Below are positions 12,901 to 24,900 of a DNA stretch of 64,000 nt, piece by piece. The notes beneath the pieces were generated by a model, which searched no databases, was not told the DNA's origin, and saw nothing but the letters and a program-made list of their open reading frames with translations. The translations under genes were made by a program, and so were the position numbers. The stretch is from assembly GCA_031772625.1 (NCBI GenBank), contig CM062819.1, positions 827,297,503 to 827,361,502 on the forward strand, written 5' to 3'. The DNA comes from Pinus tabuliformis (taxonomy: Eukaryota > Streptophyta > Pinopsida > Pinales > Pinaceae). Each line of letters starts with the position of its first letter. Position 1 is the first letter of the stretch.

Positions 12901-15900
12901 GGGCGTGTTTTTCCGCGGCTACAAAAAGGGAAAATTGGTTTTTTTTTCCTTCATTTCTGTTTCTGAGTGTTGGAGAAGGAAGGGAAAGAGTTTTGTGGTG
13001 CTTGTCAAGGAGGGTTTGAAGATCAAACAACGATTATCACCACCAATTAAGATTTTTTTGTGGATCAAAGATTGAAAAATAGTGAGACAAACTTCATTTC
13101 TTCCATTAACAAGTATGTTCTTAAAAACCCCTATGTTAATGATTTTTTCATAGATTTAGGGTTATGCTTGCTTGCCTCTTTGCCTACCAACATTTTGTTT
13201 CTTTGTTTTTTTCCATTTGCTATGATTTTCATGCCCATGAACCAATGCAAGGGTTTTCTCCATATTTGGACAGCAAGCTTCATTTTTTTTTCATCTTTCT
13301 TATGCACCCTCTTATTGCCATTTTTCATTCACATTGCAAAATGCAAATAATATAGTAATTTTTTTTGAACGAGGTTGTTATTACTTGTTATTTTTTCATT
13401 TTGTGTTGGGGGGTTTAATGCCAATTTTTTGTTTTTTTGTGCCCTAGGTTTGAATTAGTTCACTACAAATGTCAAATATGCCAAAAGCCTTGGACCCATT
13501 TTGAGAGTATGGGGAGGCTGTTGGTGGGGCAAATCAGGCATATATATCATGCAACTTGTGTGGGACCAAGATGTCAGGAGGGATTACACGATTGAAATAC
13601 CATCTGGCTAAACTCTCTGCATATGATGCAGATGTGATGCCTTGTATGGTTTCTAGTGCAGAGGTTATACAAAAAGCTCATGAAGCAATTGCTGAACAAG
13701 ACAGAAAGAAAGCTGCTAGGGAGAGGCCAATGGTCTCAGATAGATAGCTACTAGTTTTATTTGTTTTGCAACTTTTGCTACATATAAGTTTATAACTCAT
13801 GATGATGAAATACTTTTAAAGTTTTATATATGTGATGTTGTTTTGTTTGAGTCCTTGTGAAGCATAAAACTTCTGATACGCAGAATTATATATATAAATA
13901 TTTTATTAAAAAGATGGATAGACAAATGATGATGTTTACAATGGGGTTTCTTGGCTTATATACTGCCATGGGCACCCTTTGGGAAAGGGCATGATCTTAT
14001 GATCGTGCCCTTTCGTCTAATTTAACTGAAAATTAAATAATAAACCTAAACTAGCTAATTTTTACATAACATTGCCTTCCTCTCGAAAGAATGCTTTGTC
14101 CTCAAAGCATACGTAACGATGGATGTTGATGACAAAATGCTTCATTCTCCCAAGAAGCATCTTCTTTGGTAAGTTCTTCCACTTGATCAGATATTCTAAT
14201 ATGATCAAGGTCCCACACTTTAAAAGGTCTTGGATTAATCTCTCAATTTCCGTTTTTTGGTGATGTGAATATCGGTATGGCTTGATGTTGACGGGGTCTG
14301 ATCTTGTCTTGACTTCTATTGTATGCTCAATTTCCCTATTAGGCGGCATCTTCATAGGTAGGCCTTGAAATACTTTTTCATGCTTCTGAATCAGATCTTG
14401 TATCTCTGGTGACTCTTCTCTGGTCATATTTGCAGATAACATTTCTAATTGGTGACATTTCACTACATAAGCAGGTGCTCCTTTTCGACTCAACTTCATC
14501 ATCTGAGATGATGATACAACTTGATTTTCTGGTGCTTGGAATCCGTGTAGCTTGTACTTCTGACCTCCCCATTTGAATTTTATAAATTATACTTGATGGT
14601 TGGCGACATAAGTACCTAAAGTTCGTAGCCATTGGATACCTAAGACTACATCTACTCCTCCTAATGGTACCGTGAAGAACGGAGACTCTAGATTAAAGTC
14701 TTGAATCTGCAAATTGACCTTATGGCATTTCCCTACCTTTTCAATCTTCTTACCGTTAGCTACCATCACTTTCATGTTTGGTAAAGGAAATGAAAAAATA
14801 TTGAGTCTCTTTGCCACGGTTGCATCTAAAAAATTGTGTGTGCTACCCGAGTCGATGAGAACCACTACGTTGTTCTTCTTTATGTGTCCTTTTAACTTTA
14901 AATTATGAGGTTGTGATATACCTGTCATAGCTGATAATGACACTTGCGGAATACTTTTGTCATCTAATTCTGGTGAGAATTCTGGGGCATCTTCTGTGTC
15001 TTCTATGTCATAATCTTCAATGTTTGAATCATTGGTTGCTTCACAATTATATAGGTTCTTTGGTTCTTTTCCTTTAGCACATCTATGTTTGGGGTCCCAC
15101 TTCTCACCACAACATTTACATTTACCCTCTTTTATCCTTTGCATTTCCACATTAGATTTTTCATCTTCACGACGAAGTGGTGGAACATATCTTGTATTAT
15201 TTGAGTCCACATACTGGAGTATCCTTCGTCTTGCATACGTTTTTTCCGCCTTTGACCAAAATATTGGTTTGGATTTCTTTTCGGCTGTTTTTGCTTTTCG
15301 TCTTGCTACTTCTATAGATGTAATGTCATGCATCTCAAGTTCTGCTTGTAAATGGGTTTTGAGTCCCGAGATGTATGACTGAATTAGACGAGATTCTGAT
15401 AACCCAGGTACTCGTGTTACTAAGGTCTCCCATTCTTGAGTGTATTCGTCCACACTTCCTCTTTGTCGTAATTTGATGAGGTTTGAAAAGAACTCTTCTT
15501 CCTTTACACCTTGGAATCTTTTAAAGAATGCATCTCTAAATTTCCTCCAGCTAATGACGTGTGTTGTCTTTTTCCACCACATATACCAGTTATATGCTTC
15601 TCCCTCCATTTCCATGGATGCATGCCTGAGCTTTTCATCATCGTCATTGATGTCATATATCTCAAAGTATTCTTCTGCTTTATTTATCCATGCAACATTG
15701 TTTTTTTCGTTTCCATCGAATTTAGGCATCTCGACTTTTGCCCTTCGCTGGTATGTTGCTAATGGTTGAGCGAAAAAAGGGTGTTGATTGGTAAATTTAT
15801 CCCAGAGTTGCTTGTTTGTAAGGGTTGTGTTACTCACTTCTTGGTGGGGTGTCGCTGATTTTCTTGGGGATTCAACTTTTTCATGAGAGTCTGTTGACTT

Positions 15901-18900
15901 TGTTGAATCTGATGAGATGTGTTCTTGATTCTCTTCATTTTCTTTTAGTAGTTGTTCGGGTGTACAATTCATCTTTTTACACAGAAGTTTCAGCATTGTT
16001 AAAGCATCTTTGATGTTTACTTCTGTTTGGACATGTTGATTTTCCATCTTTATTTCTATTCGATTTGTCATATCCTGAAGATTTTTTATTTCGTCAGCTT
16101 GCTCCCCAAGCTTGATCTGGAATTCATTTAATCTTTTACTGACCTCATCGTGGTTGTTATTTATCTTATGCTCCGCATCTAACAATTTTTTTTGGAAATC
16201 CGCCATTGTCATTGTCAACATTAAGCGGGTTTGCGGGGGCATGTATTTATCTGCCAACTTTTTTTTTTGAGATAATTAAATTAAATTAATTAATTTAATT
16301 ATATGACATAAGTTTTTTTAAATAAATTTAATTAATTAAATTAAATCTTATATATATATATATAATTTTTAATTAATTAAATTAACTTTTATATATATAT
16401 ATATATATATAACGTGACATATAATATATATAACATATATATTATATGTCACGTTATATATATATATATATATATAACGTGACATATAATATATATAATA
16501 TATATATATAACGTGACATATAATATATATAACATATATAATATATGTCACGTTATAACGTGATATATATAACGTGACATATAATATATATGTTATATAT
16601 ATATATATATATATCACGTTATATCTATTTCAAATCTATGTTGACCGTCACGTCCAACAAGTCTATGCTGACCGTCACGTCCGTTGGTGGGGGTCACCTC
16701 CTGCTGATCGTTCCAAAAACCTTTAAGCGGAAATCACCGAAGCGCTGGGGCTGAACGGGGTTGTATGCGCAGACAATTGTATGGGCGCGTGTGCGGAGGG
16801 AGTCGGGCAGTGACACGCGCAGATAGGTCGAGCTACTGGCGGAAGGCAGACAGACAATGAACTGCGCTAATGCTCCTGCTAATCGTTCAAAAAACCTTTA
16901 AGCAGAATTCACCGCAAAGCCCCCCACAATGGAAGAAGGAACACAGCGTTGCGGTGGATGGTTAGCGGACGGAACAGCAGTGGTTTGACTGTGTATATGG
17001 GCGCGGATAGGACAGAACAAAGCTGGCAATGAGCACAGACAATGGACTGTACGAGGAGCAAACAAGAGCTGCAGCAGCGGCTAGCTCTAATACCAATGAA
17101 GCATAAAACTTCTGATACGCAGAATTATATATATAAATATTTTATTAAAAAGATGGATAGACAGATGATGATGTTTACAATGGGGTTTCCTGGCTTATAT
17201 ACTGCCATGGGCACCCTTTGGGAAAGGGCATGATCTTATGATCATGCCCTTTCGTCTAATTTAACTGAAAATTAAATAATAAACCTAAACTAACTAATTT
17301 TTACATAGCACCTTGATTGGACAATTATCACTATCAGGGATCAGCAGGATATGTGATATTATTTTGTTTGAGTCCTTGATTGGACAATTATCACTATCAA
17401 GGATCAGCGAGATATGTGATGTTATTTTGTTTGAGTCCTTGATTGGACAATTATCAGGGATCAGCAGGATTTGGTATCGCCTTTGAAGTTTGATATATCA
17501 TTTCTATTTGACATCATATATATCAATGCCTTCTTCATATTTATGTGCCAATGTGTTTAGTTCATGTTGTTATTGCTTTATATGTTTAGAAATCTAAAAA
17601 AAATGAATATATTGTGCATTTTTATGCTTGCAGATATTTGCCAATATTTTGCCGATATTTTCGCCGATATTGCCGATAAGATATTTTCTGGACCCTCGCC
17701 GATATTTTCCCAATACCGATATTATCAACACTGGTGATTTGGAGGAGGCATTGCTAAAGATAGACTTGGGGCTTGATGAAGAAGATATTGGGAGCCATGG
17801 AGAACCATTAAACCTATCTTGAAGAATTCAAGCTAAGGGTTTGAGGCTCCTAGAGGTAGGAGCCTCATAGAGACAAGGTTGGTGCCTTGGAAGATAGGGT
17901 TGGAGCCCTAGAGGACAGGAGTCCTCAAGAGACCAGGTTGGAGCTTGTACCAGAGATAGGGTTGGAGCCCTAAAGATTGGTGCCTCAAAGTGACAATGTT
18001 GGAGCCTTGGGAAGTCCAAGTCGGTGCTTAGCAAACTACAGGTTGGAGCTTGGGACATTGAAGATTGGTGTCTTCATCTAGGGTTGGATCCCTACACATT
18101 ATTGTATTGAATTTATTGTAAAGAAGAGATTAATAAAAGTATTTATTCTTATTGTTCATTTTGTGTTCTAATTATAAGTGATCTAACTGGTAAAAATAAC
18201 AATTGAAAGAAATATTGATTCACCCCCCTCTCAGTATTTCCAACATGTACAGGGTTGTTGGGACAAGTTCGACCGTGATCATGCAAAGGCAGGATTTTTT
18301 TTAAGGTTGAAGAAATCAACACCGAGTTTTAAAAAAATCAATTGTAACAAGGGCCAATTTTTTTTGGATTTTACAAAAAAAAGGAAGGAAATCGCAGGGT
18401 GGGGAGGGGGGCTCATAAGTGGCCAATAGGTTTGACGACCCACCCAACTGCCACACCAGCCACTAGGAGTCGCAGTCGACAGGGAGACAAGGCCTGTTAC
18501 CCACCAAAATGGGTAATGTTATAAGAGAAAACCTTTTTCCTATTCTTCACATCCAGTTGACCAACCATGCAGCCGCTGACAACCACCACTAACTGATAGT
18601 GTGCCATTATATATCTGCCACCTGCATCAACCATATGCTTCTCACCCATCCAACAAGAGCACATGGATGAAGGTGGGCTTCTGATCAAAAGGTACTTTAT
18701 TCATTTTACGATTGAGTGGTTATGTTTGTTTGTATTTGGGCATTTGATGTGGATTATGGGGTAACCTGGAAGAAAGAGGAGTTTTGACAGAGATCTTGTT
18801 CCCTCACCTTAAATGGGGAGGGGGGGTTAATCTTCGATCCTATTCCAATGGGACCCCCCTAATGGCCCAATGGGTATAGGATGGGCACAACATAGCAAGC

Positions 18901-21900
18901 CCTGATTGAGATAGTTTAGTTCCATCTATCCCTATTCCATACTTACCACTTTCCATCATACATTACAAGCCCTTACATCCATTCTTCTGGTTCAACTGAC
19001 CATTGGTTCTATAGGATGTGGAACCCATACATCCTCATACTCGGGCAAGGTCCAAAACTTTTCCCTGCGAGGTTGATGCAGCTAAAAGAAAAAGAAAGAG
19101 CATATCATGGCCACAAAGCAAAATAGAAAGAATGTGAAAATGCAAAAGACAACCAGGACATAAAAATTAGCAAGTGGGCAAAATCCAAGCATGAGCTCTA
19201 CCTCATTCCTTATGGCCATCACCTGGTTCGTAAGCACATGTTGCTCCCTTACACCATTAAAGGAACCCTTGCATGCCCCAACCCCAATGAGCAATGAAAT
19301 GACTCACCCTTAAGGGGTAGAACAATCGTTATACATCATTCAAAGCAAGCTCTAACCCTTTGAGCTACGAGCGGTAATACAAAGAAAAATTAAGCAAAAG
19401 TAAAAGGCGCACAATAAGGGTAGAAAAACACAGGCCGAGTTCATAACTCATGCATCCACGATTGCTCCCTCCTCACATCTATACACTCAAAAAGTGGGTC
19501 GCCATCATGCTGGTCTCTTTGACCATGGCACTTAGCCATGAAGTCTTCTTCCCTGCGTACCATCATTATTATCCGCTAACACCTATCCATTGAAGGGTGG
19601 ATTGAAGAAATGTCACTTCCCCTTAGGGGTTGGAAACACCTAATAGCGTTGTCCTTTAACCACTCCTAGCTAAGGAGGAAACACCATTACGAGCTCAAGG
19701 CTCTAATTTTGGAAGGGAATCCTTATTTCTAGTGTTAAATAGCCCATTACATTCAAGCTTGGTTCACTTAGATGTGATAATGATTATTGTCCCTAATGAC
19801 TTGTTGCTTTCACTAAACTTTGTTGTGATTGTCAGGTGATCCAGTAGCCCATGTCCTGGGCACCTTACCCACAAGTACATGTTGATTTTAAAAGTACTTG
19901 TTTTGAAACTTATAATTACTTCCAATGATATGGTGATTATCTTTAGCACTTCCAGTTACTCTTTAAGCAATTATACTTCAGAAATTCAACCATAAAAGCA
20001 ATAGGGCAATAGAGATCACAATGAAACAATAATACACAAAGACAATGTGAAAATCCCTGAATCTAACACATCAAGAACCCCTACTGCAATTACTGGTTTA
20101 CAATCTCCCACCTGTTCTTTACATTAACAAATTATTTAATTGCATAAACATCGAAGTAAACACTATTGCAACCTTCACAAATATAAAGATCATGCACTGA
20201 AATAAACTGAGACAATAACACAAGGGACATCGTTATTTTTGGACAATCGTCCCCAAAAAAACCCAATTCGGGAAAAGCAGTGCAACATATAGAGGGTTTG
20301 TATTATTAAAGCAAATTTCGTGAATACAACTAGGGTGCCAGAAATGGTTCACCCAACAGAGATTATCCTCGGCAGTAGTACCTCTATCTAGAGACAGATA
20401 TTCTGGCAAATCAGCAACCGGATGATCAAACCCCACAGTGACTTCAGCTCTTCCATTTGCTGGACAGCGAAAGCTACTCCAAGCACTGCTCTGGAATTGC
20501 GTCACTCTTCAGGAGCTGCGTCACCCACTCCCAGCTCAGAATCTGTTGATCTGCTCTCAGTCTGCCCCACGGAATCTCCCCAGTGCTACCTCTAAGGCCC
20601 AACGTCAGCTTCTACACTGGTTGCGTCAGCTTCTGCTTCCTTTGCGTCAGCTCTACGGCCTTTGTGTAGCCCTTCTAGTGCCTGCGTTGCCTCTCTGCTA
20701 TGTATTCTTCGGCCTCTTGCCGAACTGCCCCTCACTGCAACTGATCACTTACTCAATTTCCTCAACAAACCTCGCCCCAGAAAATCGAATAGACTGATCT
20801 GACTTGGTGTATTTCCAATTGACCCTTAAGCCTCCTCTTATACTTTTCCTATTCACGATTCAACGGCCGAGATTAAGTCCCCAATCAACGGCTAAGATTA
20901 GATTTGGCTTGATCCTCGTTATTTAGAACTTTCTCACCCATATTATATTAATACACATTAATATTTTAATTTTCCTAAGTTTAGACTTTGGAACCCCATT
21001 AAAAATATTAATTATTTTAATATCTCTCCATCCGAGTGGAATTTCCCCAAACGATTTATGGGTCTTGGAGATCTCATGTGCCTTAGCCTCTCCACCAATT
21101 TTCATGTCTAGAGCACATCCAATGCTCCAAAAATCAACAGACAACACAAGATTTACCCTAGGAAAACCCACTTGGGGGAAAACCCTAACAACCTTAGAGA
21201 AATTATTCAATCCAACAAGAGATACAACTAATCCTTTCGGGTCAAAATAAGGTCAAACATACCAACAAGAGAACCTTGGTCAAACCTAGTCAAACTGTCT
21301 TCTTATCAAGTCAAAATGTTTCCCAATAGACTCGGCTTGGTCTACTCTGCTGAGGTCAAATTTCGGCCTCCTTCTACAGCCAGAAAAGCTCGGACCTGCT
21401 GCCCAGATATGCCCAAAAACTCGGCCACACATGCGAGGTCAACAGAGAAGTAAAGTCCATACACGCAAGGTCAATTTCAGAGGGAAGATGATGGAATAGT
21501 CTTTGTCCTTCTTGTCCTTTTCTCCTTCGCTTAGATCAGAACATACTATGTCTTTTTTTGTGTGTGTGAGATCGAATAATGCTAAGAGGAGGAGGTTGAA
21601 TGCCATATATATAGACCTCTTAGGAGCTTGAATGGGTGCCACAACAAGTTGGGCCGACTTGATCATTTAGAGGGCCAACTTGACTTTCTTGGATCCAAAA
21701 TATTCAAATTCAAAAATTCAAAATCCTTTCTTTTGAAATCGATATGAAGAACATGTCTTGTATTTATTATTATTACTATTATTATTATTATTATTAATAA
21801 ATATATATGAAGGGCTAAATTATTAGATATGAAGACCGACCACAACTACACAAATCCAACACACCCTCTTAGCTAGGGAGGTATTCATAATGACTTCTTC

Positions 21901-24900
21901 AGTTGTTCTCTTGCTGAAAATTTTCCCTAAGAAAAGGTTGAATGAGTTAGTTATGTTGATATATCCATCCACTACATTTGGAAGCATCCAGCATCAACAT
22001 CATTGTTAATTTTAGATAACAATGGTATGTTCTATGCTTTAGCACATTTTACTTCAATGTTCCTTATCAGCCCAATGACAATTTCCAATTATTACCAGTA
22101 GCAATCACATTAACTTAAACATATTGAGAGTAAATGTGGATAGAACATAAAAACATGTGCAAAAGACAAGCCAAGACAAGAGGACACAAGATTTGTCAGA
22201 TGCCAAGGAAAAACCCCAATGTGGGAAAAACCCTTTGATCAAATCTTCTTATTATTATTCAATAGTTTAGCAGAGATATAGAGAGAACAAATATCAAATT
22301 TACTTGCCCAAAACAATCCTGTCAAAATCAGCAGTCAACAACAATCAACTATAGCCCTAACCAAAAAGTCAATGTTGGTCAAAGCAGCACCAAAAAGTTC
22401 TCCAAGCAACTCGCTCAACAACAGTCCAATTCAACCTTCCAGGAGAGTCAAAGTCATCCCAAAACAGTTCGGTCAAACCCAGTCAAACGAGAGAGAAACA
22501 CTGTCGTAATTTCTGCAGTCAAATTTGAAATCAACATTGAAGTCAACCTTGGTCAAACTATCCCAAAAAGTTAGTTTATTTCCCAGGTACAATAGAACTT
22601 GTCCACGAAAACGGCGCCAAAAGAATGTTGTCGCCTCACGCACACAGCTAAGTTAGTGAGAAAAGCCCTTAACCCCACAAGGTGTGGTTGGTGGCAAAAT
22701 TAAGAGATGAGGCTATCACCTATTCTCAACTCTCTTTGTTTAAACTCTCTCCTAAGTAAGCTAAGGGGGGTGGTCCCTAAATGAAAAAACTAAGTTAAAA
22801 GGTGATGTGAGATTTCTAGGAGATGTCAAGGTTAATTTGGATTACTTGAGATTATGAGCAAATATAGTAAGCAACATGAAATGAAATATAATTCAATAAC
22901 CATCAACACACAAACAAAAGATGACCATATAAAACCAATGTCTTCAATATTGCTTCAAAATAAATAACACTTGCTCTAGAGATGAAATGTTTCAAAGTGA
23001 AACACAAATAACCATGTCAATCAAATAGATATTAAATATGACTTGCAAGATTTAAAATTGCTCTCAAAAAAATGCTTTCAAAGTATAACCATTCACAATC
23101 CTAAAGCATGTAAAGAAGCAAAATAAAATAACTTACAAAATGAAACAAGCTAAAACTTCACTTGCAAAATGAAAGATATGGCACTTGCCCAAATGAGATA
23201 TTACAAAATAATCAATTCAAAACATCTTTATCATGACAAGTATATAAATGGATTGCAAGTAAAATAGCTTGAAAGGTAAAGTGCGTTAATATGAAATGCA
23301 CTTAAGTAAGGTTAGATGAAATAATCTTGGTAAATTTTAAGCTAAACGCCTACTCTAAGTGAGAGATCTTCCTCTTGAACTCTTGCCAAAACGTAAAAAT
23401 TGGTGTGACTATATGAAAGAGGGGTTGAGGACACAATGGTGTCCTTAACAATACCCTTCCCCTGAATCTTACTAGCCAACATAGGCATTCGTTCTTACAA
23501 GAGGGCAAGCCACCTTCATAACTACAAGGTCACACACTCTTTCCCTTACTTTGTATCAATTGGAAAAAATTTCCAAAAAAAGTATTTTCCCTATGATGTC
23601 CATCAACCAAGATTATGCTTGAAGGTTAATTCAGTTAAAATGCAAACTATGCTAAAATGCCTAAAAGCTATGCAACTAAGCTTTCCAAGAGAGATTTGCA
23701 ATGCTTCAATATAATGGAAATGAGATAGTGTTCAAAGTAAATTGCAAATGTAACTTCAATTGGAAAATGAACTTAGCTTGAAAATGAATTAAAGTGACAC
23801 AAGTTTGCTTTGCAAAAGGAGAATTGCCTCAAGTAAATGGGAGATGGCACAATGATATAACTTCAAAATTGTTCAAGACACATAAACATAAGCTTCATAA
23901 GCAAATGAAATTGTAAATTGCTCCAAGTAAATGCCACAAACCATAAACTTATAGCAATTGGAAATGAGGTGAAGCTAAAGAAAAGTGAATGCTCGCTTGT
24001 AAAGTATGGTTGGAAAATAAGTGAGCAAGATAAAAATTGAGCCTACAGTGAAGCAATTGTATCCCAAAGAAAGCAAAAAGTTAAGCAACTAAATTAAACT
24101 TGTCATGTAACTCCAAATACCTACATGTAAGAAATGAGTTTCTCTAAAGAAAAATATCAACTTCTACTTCTAAGCAAGAATGAAATGCAAAGCGTCAAGT
24201 GAAACTTGTATCAAAATTTAACTTAGAAATTGAAATGTGATGGTGAGGTTGTGTTAATTTTAAGATGAGCTAAAAATGAAAGTTAGAAAAGATGCAAAAT
24301 AAATCCACCCACACAAAATCCTCCTCCTAAAAGAAGAGAAAGGATGCCTTGGGTAAACCCAAGCTCCCACAAGAAAAAGAGATATTTTATTATGATATTA
24401 CAATGGAGTTAAAGCCTCTTAGATGGCTGCCCAAAATATGAAGGGAAATAATACAATATTTGGAGCTAGAAAATGGCTATAATATCCCTTCAACAAAATC
24501 AACCTCGAGCACCAATGAAAACTTGCTAAAATTTGAAAATTACAATCTCCACAAAGGCACACGGCGTATCCTTATTTGCAGCTCTTTCTAGTGTCCACGA
24601 CCTCCTTGAAATAAATCTTGGATGCTTGAGAGGTCATACATGAAAACTAATTAGAGTTAGATAGTCTTTCCTCAAGGCACTTGTGTCAAAACTCCAACTA
24701 TGGGCTACAAAACTGAGACAAAAATAGTGTAAAATGTTAATTTTAGGTATGTTCTATGCTTAGAGCAATTTATTTCAATTTTCATAGTTAGCTCAATATC
24801 TTTTCCAAATTAGCAATCACATCAGCATTAAAGTAAACTACAGATAGAACATAAACATAAATCACAAAAGACAAGCCAAGACAAGAGGACACAAGATGTG

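Larger units (their letters stand above)
13858..17310 (-). mobile_element. Short-LTR chromovirus derivative (Ty3/gypsy), young, pol deleted
   Basis: LTRs at 13858-14071 and 17097-17310, each 214 bp, differ at 5 positions (2.3%, all transitions). TSD ccttg flanks it (13853-13857 and 17311-17315). Primer site, gag-protease ORF, a short start of reverse transcriptase and a C-terminal piece of integrase follow in order on the minus strand; the rest of pol is deleted. The small LTR, the CxxC..WxxxHxC-type knuckle and the C-terminal WENE segment suggest a chromovirus such as Reina. A second copy at 63257 has the same internal junction. Confidence 0.9.
13830..17490 (+). repeat. 63-bp tandem array, split by the chromovirus insertion
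   Basis: Unit starts CCTTGATTGGACAATTATCA and ends TTTTGTTTGAGTC. Starts at 17311, 17374 and 17437 give an exact 63-bp period; the third unit is shortened and decays. The tail of one more unit lies at 13830-13857, left of the insertion. The array therefore existed before the chromovirus entered. Confidence 0.85.
12772..17733 (+). mobile_element. hAT-like DNA transposon, non-autonomous, with a nested chromovirus
   Basis: The 8-bp duplication gtgatttg flanks it (12764-12771 and 17734-17741). The ends are inverted: TAGGTAGATAATATC on the left, and CAGTGTTGATAATATC reading in from the right. Both ends carry dense subterminal repeats of ATATCGCCG/CGGCGATATT (12780-12900 and 17640-17725), as expected of transposase binding sites. 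Without the chromovirus it is about 1.5 kb. It contains a BED zinc-finger remnant but no hAT catalytic or dimerisation domain. Family assignment rests on TSD length, the CAGTG end and the BED fragment. Confidence 0.82.

Noticed and set aside
13060..13350. Hydrophobic ORF of 96 codons
   Set aside because: T-rich non-coding part of the hAT element; hydrophobicity follows from base composition.
16369..16617. Tyr/Ile-rich ORF of 82 codons
   Set aside because: Pure product of the (TA)n palindromes.
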